DNA of 64,000 nucleotides from Dryocola clanedunensis. GTDB taxonomy: Bacteria > Pseudomonadota > Gammaproteobacteria > Enterobacterales > Enterobacteriaceae. The notes under the pieces were generated by a model that saw only the letters and a list, made by a program, of their open reading frames with translations, ran no database searches and was not told the DNA's origin. Both the position numbers and the translations under genes were made by a program. Each line of letters starts with the position of its first letter. Position 1 is the stretch's first letter. The stretch lies in NCBI RefSeq assembly GCF_025215155.1, contig NZ_JALHAM010000122.1. One strand, 5' to 3'. This document shows positions 62,919 to 64,000 of this stretch, in pieces.

Positions 62919-63149
62919 GTGCCGCATATTACCGTTAAGCATTTCCCGCGTGACCTGAATGAAGAACAGAAAAAAGCGCTGGCAGACGACCTCTGCGAGA
63001 TGGTGAAGAAGCACTTTGGCTCGAAGGACGGCTCATTGTCAGTGGCGCTGATCCCGGTAGAGCAGGAGCGCTGGAAAGAAGAGGTCTATGACGTGGAGAT
63101 TGGCCCGGAGCTTGAAACGTTAGCCAGAAAACCGGGTTACAGCCTGTAG
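62919..63149 (+). CDS. pptA: Tautomerase PptA (4-oxalocrotonate tautomerase family)
   Basis: Starts at a GTG (62919) with GGAG eight bases upstream; 76 aa. Pro2 would be the catalytic base after removal of the initiator (MPHITVKHFPRDLNEEQKKA). The sequence matches E. coli PptA (YdcE, 77 aa), which acts on phenylpyruvate-like enols in vitro. Cotranscribed with nhoA. Confidence 0.9.
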   Translation: MPHITVKHFPRDLNEEQKKALADDLCEMVKKHFGSKDGSLSVALIPVEQERWKEEVYDVEIGPELETLARKPGYSL

Positions 63150-63233
63150 GGGCTGGGTGAGGTGTTGGTTTCGGCGATCTCACGTTCAGCCTGAATTCGA
63201 CACCTCAATATTCTATGCGGACTAATATGGGGA

Positions 63234-63602
63234 CTAATAGGGCAGTACGACGCCGGGTACCCGTTCAAAATCTTTACTATTTCGCGTGACAAAACGCCTG
63301 CCGTTAACGCGGGTTGTGGCAAGAATAATCGCATCCGGCAGTTTCATGCCAAACTGAGTACGAACCCCCACCGCTTCTTGCGCGACCGCCTGGCTGACCG
63401 GCAAGACTTCGAACTGCGTTAAAAAATGACGGGTAGCGCCTTCATGGCCAAATTTTTTGGCCCCTACCATCACCTCCATCCAGGTGATGGCGCTGATAGC
63501 CGGTTTGTTGTTCCAGGCGGCAAGCGTGGCTTTAGCTTCAGGGATGCCGTTGAGATAATCGATAAGGATATTGGTATCAAAAACGGCGGCTTCACGGGTC
63601 AT
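63234..63602 (-). CDS. vapC: PIN-domain ribonuclease toxin (VapC family)
   Basis: The start at 63602 (MTREAAVFDTNILIDYLNG) gives 122 aa and overlaps the antitoxin stop as ATGA. Acidic residues expected for Mg2+ binding are seen in FDTNILIDYL (Asp9), ITWMEVMVG (Glu) and KLPDAIILA (Asp). VapC toxins usually cut tRNA or rRNA; the target here is unknown. Confidence 0.88.
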   Translation of the reverse strand: MTREAAVFDTNILIDYLNGIPEAKATLAAWNNKPAISAITWMEVMVGAKKFGHEGATRHFLTQFEVLPVSQAVAQEAVGVRTQFGMKLPDAIILATTRVNGRRFVTRNSKDFERVPGVVLPY

Positions 63603-63820
63603 GACCACTCCTCCCTGAGCAGACGTTCGTATTCAAGGCCATCGATTTTACGCTCCCCCCATAGCCCAAAGGCATGGGTGAGCACCGTCTGTGCCTGGCG
63701 CTCAAGGTACTGGTCGACGGCTTCCCGCAGAAGCTCGGCACGGGGCAGATTGCGGCGTTTTTTTAACTCATCAAGGCGACTGACGACTTCATCAGACAGA
63801 TCCAGAAGAATGCGTCCCAT
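63599..63820 (-). CDS. vapB: Ribbon-helix-helix antitoxin (VapB-like)
   Basis: The start at 63820 (MGRILLDLSDEVVSRLDEL) gives 73 aa; two upstream ATGs are less likely. The RHH fold is indicated by RILLDLSDEV and RRNLPRAELLREAVDQYLE. It overlaps the toxin start by 4 bases. AT-rich TGATATA repeats (minus strand, 63840-63866) before the gene may be its operator. Confidence 0.85.
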   Translation of the reverse strand: MGRILLDLSDEVVSRLDELKKRRNLPRAELLREAVDQYLERQAQTVLTHAFGLWGERKIDGLEYERLLREEWS

Positions 63821-63839
63821 CTTCTCTCCCAACATCATT

Positions 63840-63866
63840 ATCATATATCACCTTACTATATCATTG
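63840..63866 (-). promoter_or_regulatory. Possible VapB operator
   Basis: On the minus strand TGATATA occurs twice (TGATATAGTAAGG, TGATATATGATAA) just before vapB, the usual place for antitoxin autorepression. Confidence 0.35.
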
Positions 63867-64000
63867 TTGTTTGAATTAAGTACATTCCGTGTTCGCAAAC
63901 ATTAACATCAGAGGAAGCAAAGAATAAGTCTTTGTTGAAACGGCTGTTAATTTTTGCGTGGAGTATTCAAAAATGATGAAAAAGGATTGTAACGGCGGCC

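Noticed and set aside
63973..64000. ATG with an upstream GGAG at the right edge (MMKKDCNG...)
   Set aside because: Only nine codons are inside the window; it could be the start of a gene, but cannot be supported.

Overview
The window is chromosomal DNA from an enteric gammaproteobacterium, most likely Enterobacter or a close relative (Enterobacteriaceae). The first 11.8 kb follows the Escherichia coli order topA-cysB-ymiA-yciX-ymiC-acnA-ribA-pgpB-lapAB-pyrF-yciH-osmB with near-identical protein lengths. Later blocks carry genes that lie elsewhere in E. coli (fsaA-ybiYW, umuDC, btsSR, btsT-yjiX-yjiA, yicS, pqqU, ansP, yncG, nhoA, pptA). Family assignments come from reading the translated sequences and recalled homologues. 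No database search was run.

Layout. 1-12 kb: housekeeping core, with the 3' part of topA at the left edge, a sigma32-type promoter before lapAB, and a three-copy ~115-bp tandem repeat between acnA and ribA. 12-19 kb: yciT and yciZ, neighbours in E. coli, here flank the glycyl-radical operon ybiWY and divergent fsaA; then umuDC with a LexA box. 19-25 kb: the pyruvate-sensing two-component system btsSR lies beside yjiA, yjiX and btsT, the transporter known as its target in E. coli. 25-29 kb: an aldo/keto reductase, a 14-helix MFS exporter with a divergent LysR regulator, and a yicS-like secreted protein.

29-55 kb: pqqU and then about 23 kb of accessory DNA before ansP. It holds (i) a fasciclin protein, ECF sigma factor and anti-sigma factor resembling the mycobacterial SigK-RskA-MPT70/83 module, with a SigK-like promoter; (ii) a benzoylformate-decarboxylase-like ThDP enzyme, an SDR reductase and a truncated condensation-domain remnant; (iii) the blue-light/biofilm module ariR-ymgA-ycgZ / bluF / bluR with shared TGTACA sites; (iv) an unrecognised membrane protein, an Ail/OmpX-like barrel, a dead XRE regulator and a SymE-like toxin; (v) a contact-dependent inhibition locus, cdiB-cdiA-cdiI, followed by an orphan toxin/immunity pair and a third, frame-disrupted toxin module with a probable immunity gene. 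The first two toxin tips are glycine/aromatic-rich, look unlike nucleases, and are paired with multi-helix membrane immunity proteins. This is the best candidate here for an undescribed effector family.

55-64 kb: ansP, a MmcQ/YjbR-like protein, a LysR regulator, a lone lacZ without lacI or lacY, yncG, nhoA, pptA and a vapBC toxin-antitoxin pair. No tRNA, rRNA, CRISPR array or complete insertion sequence was recognised.
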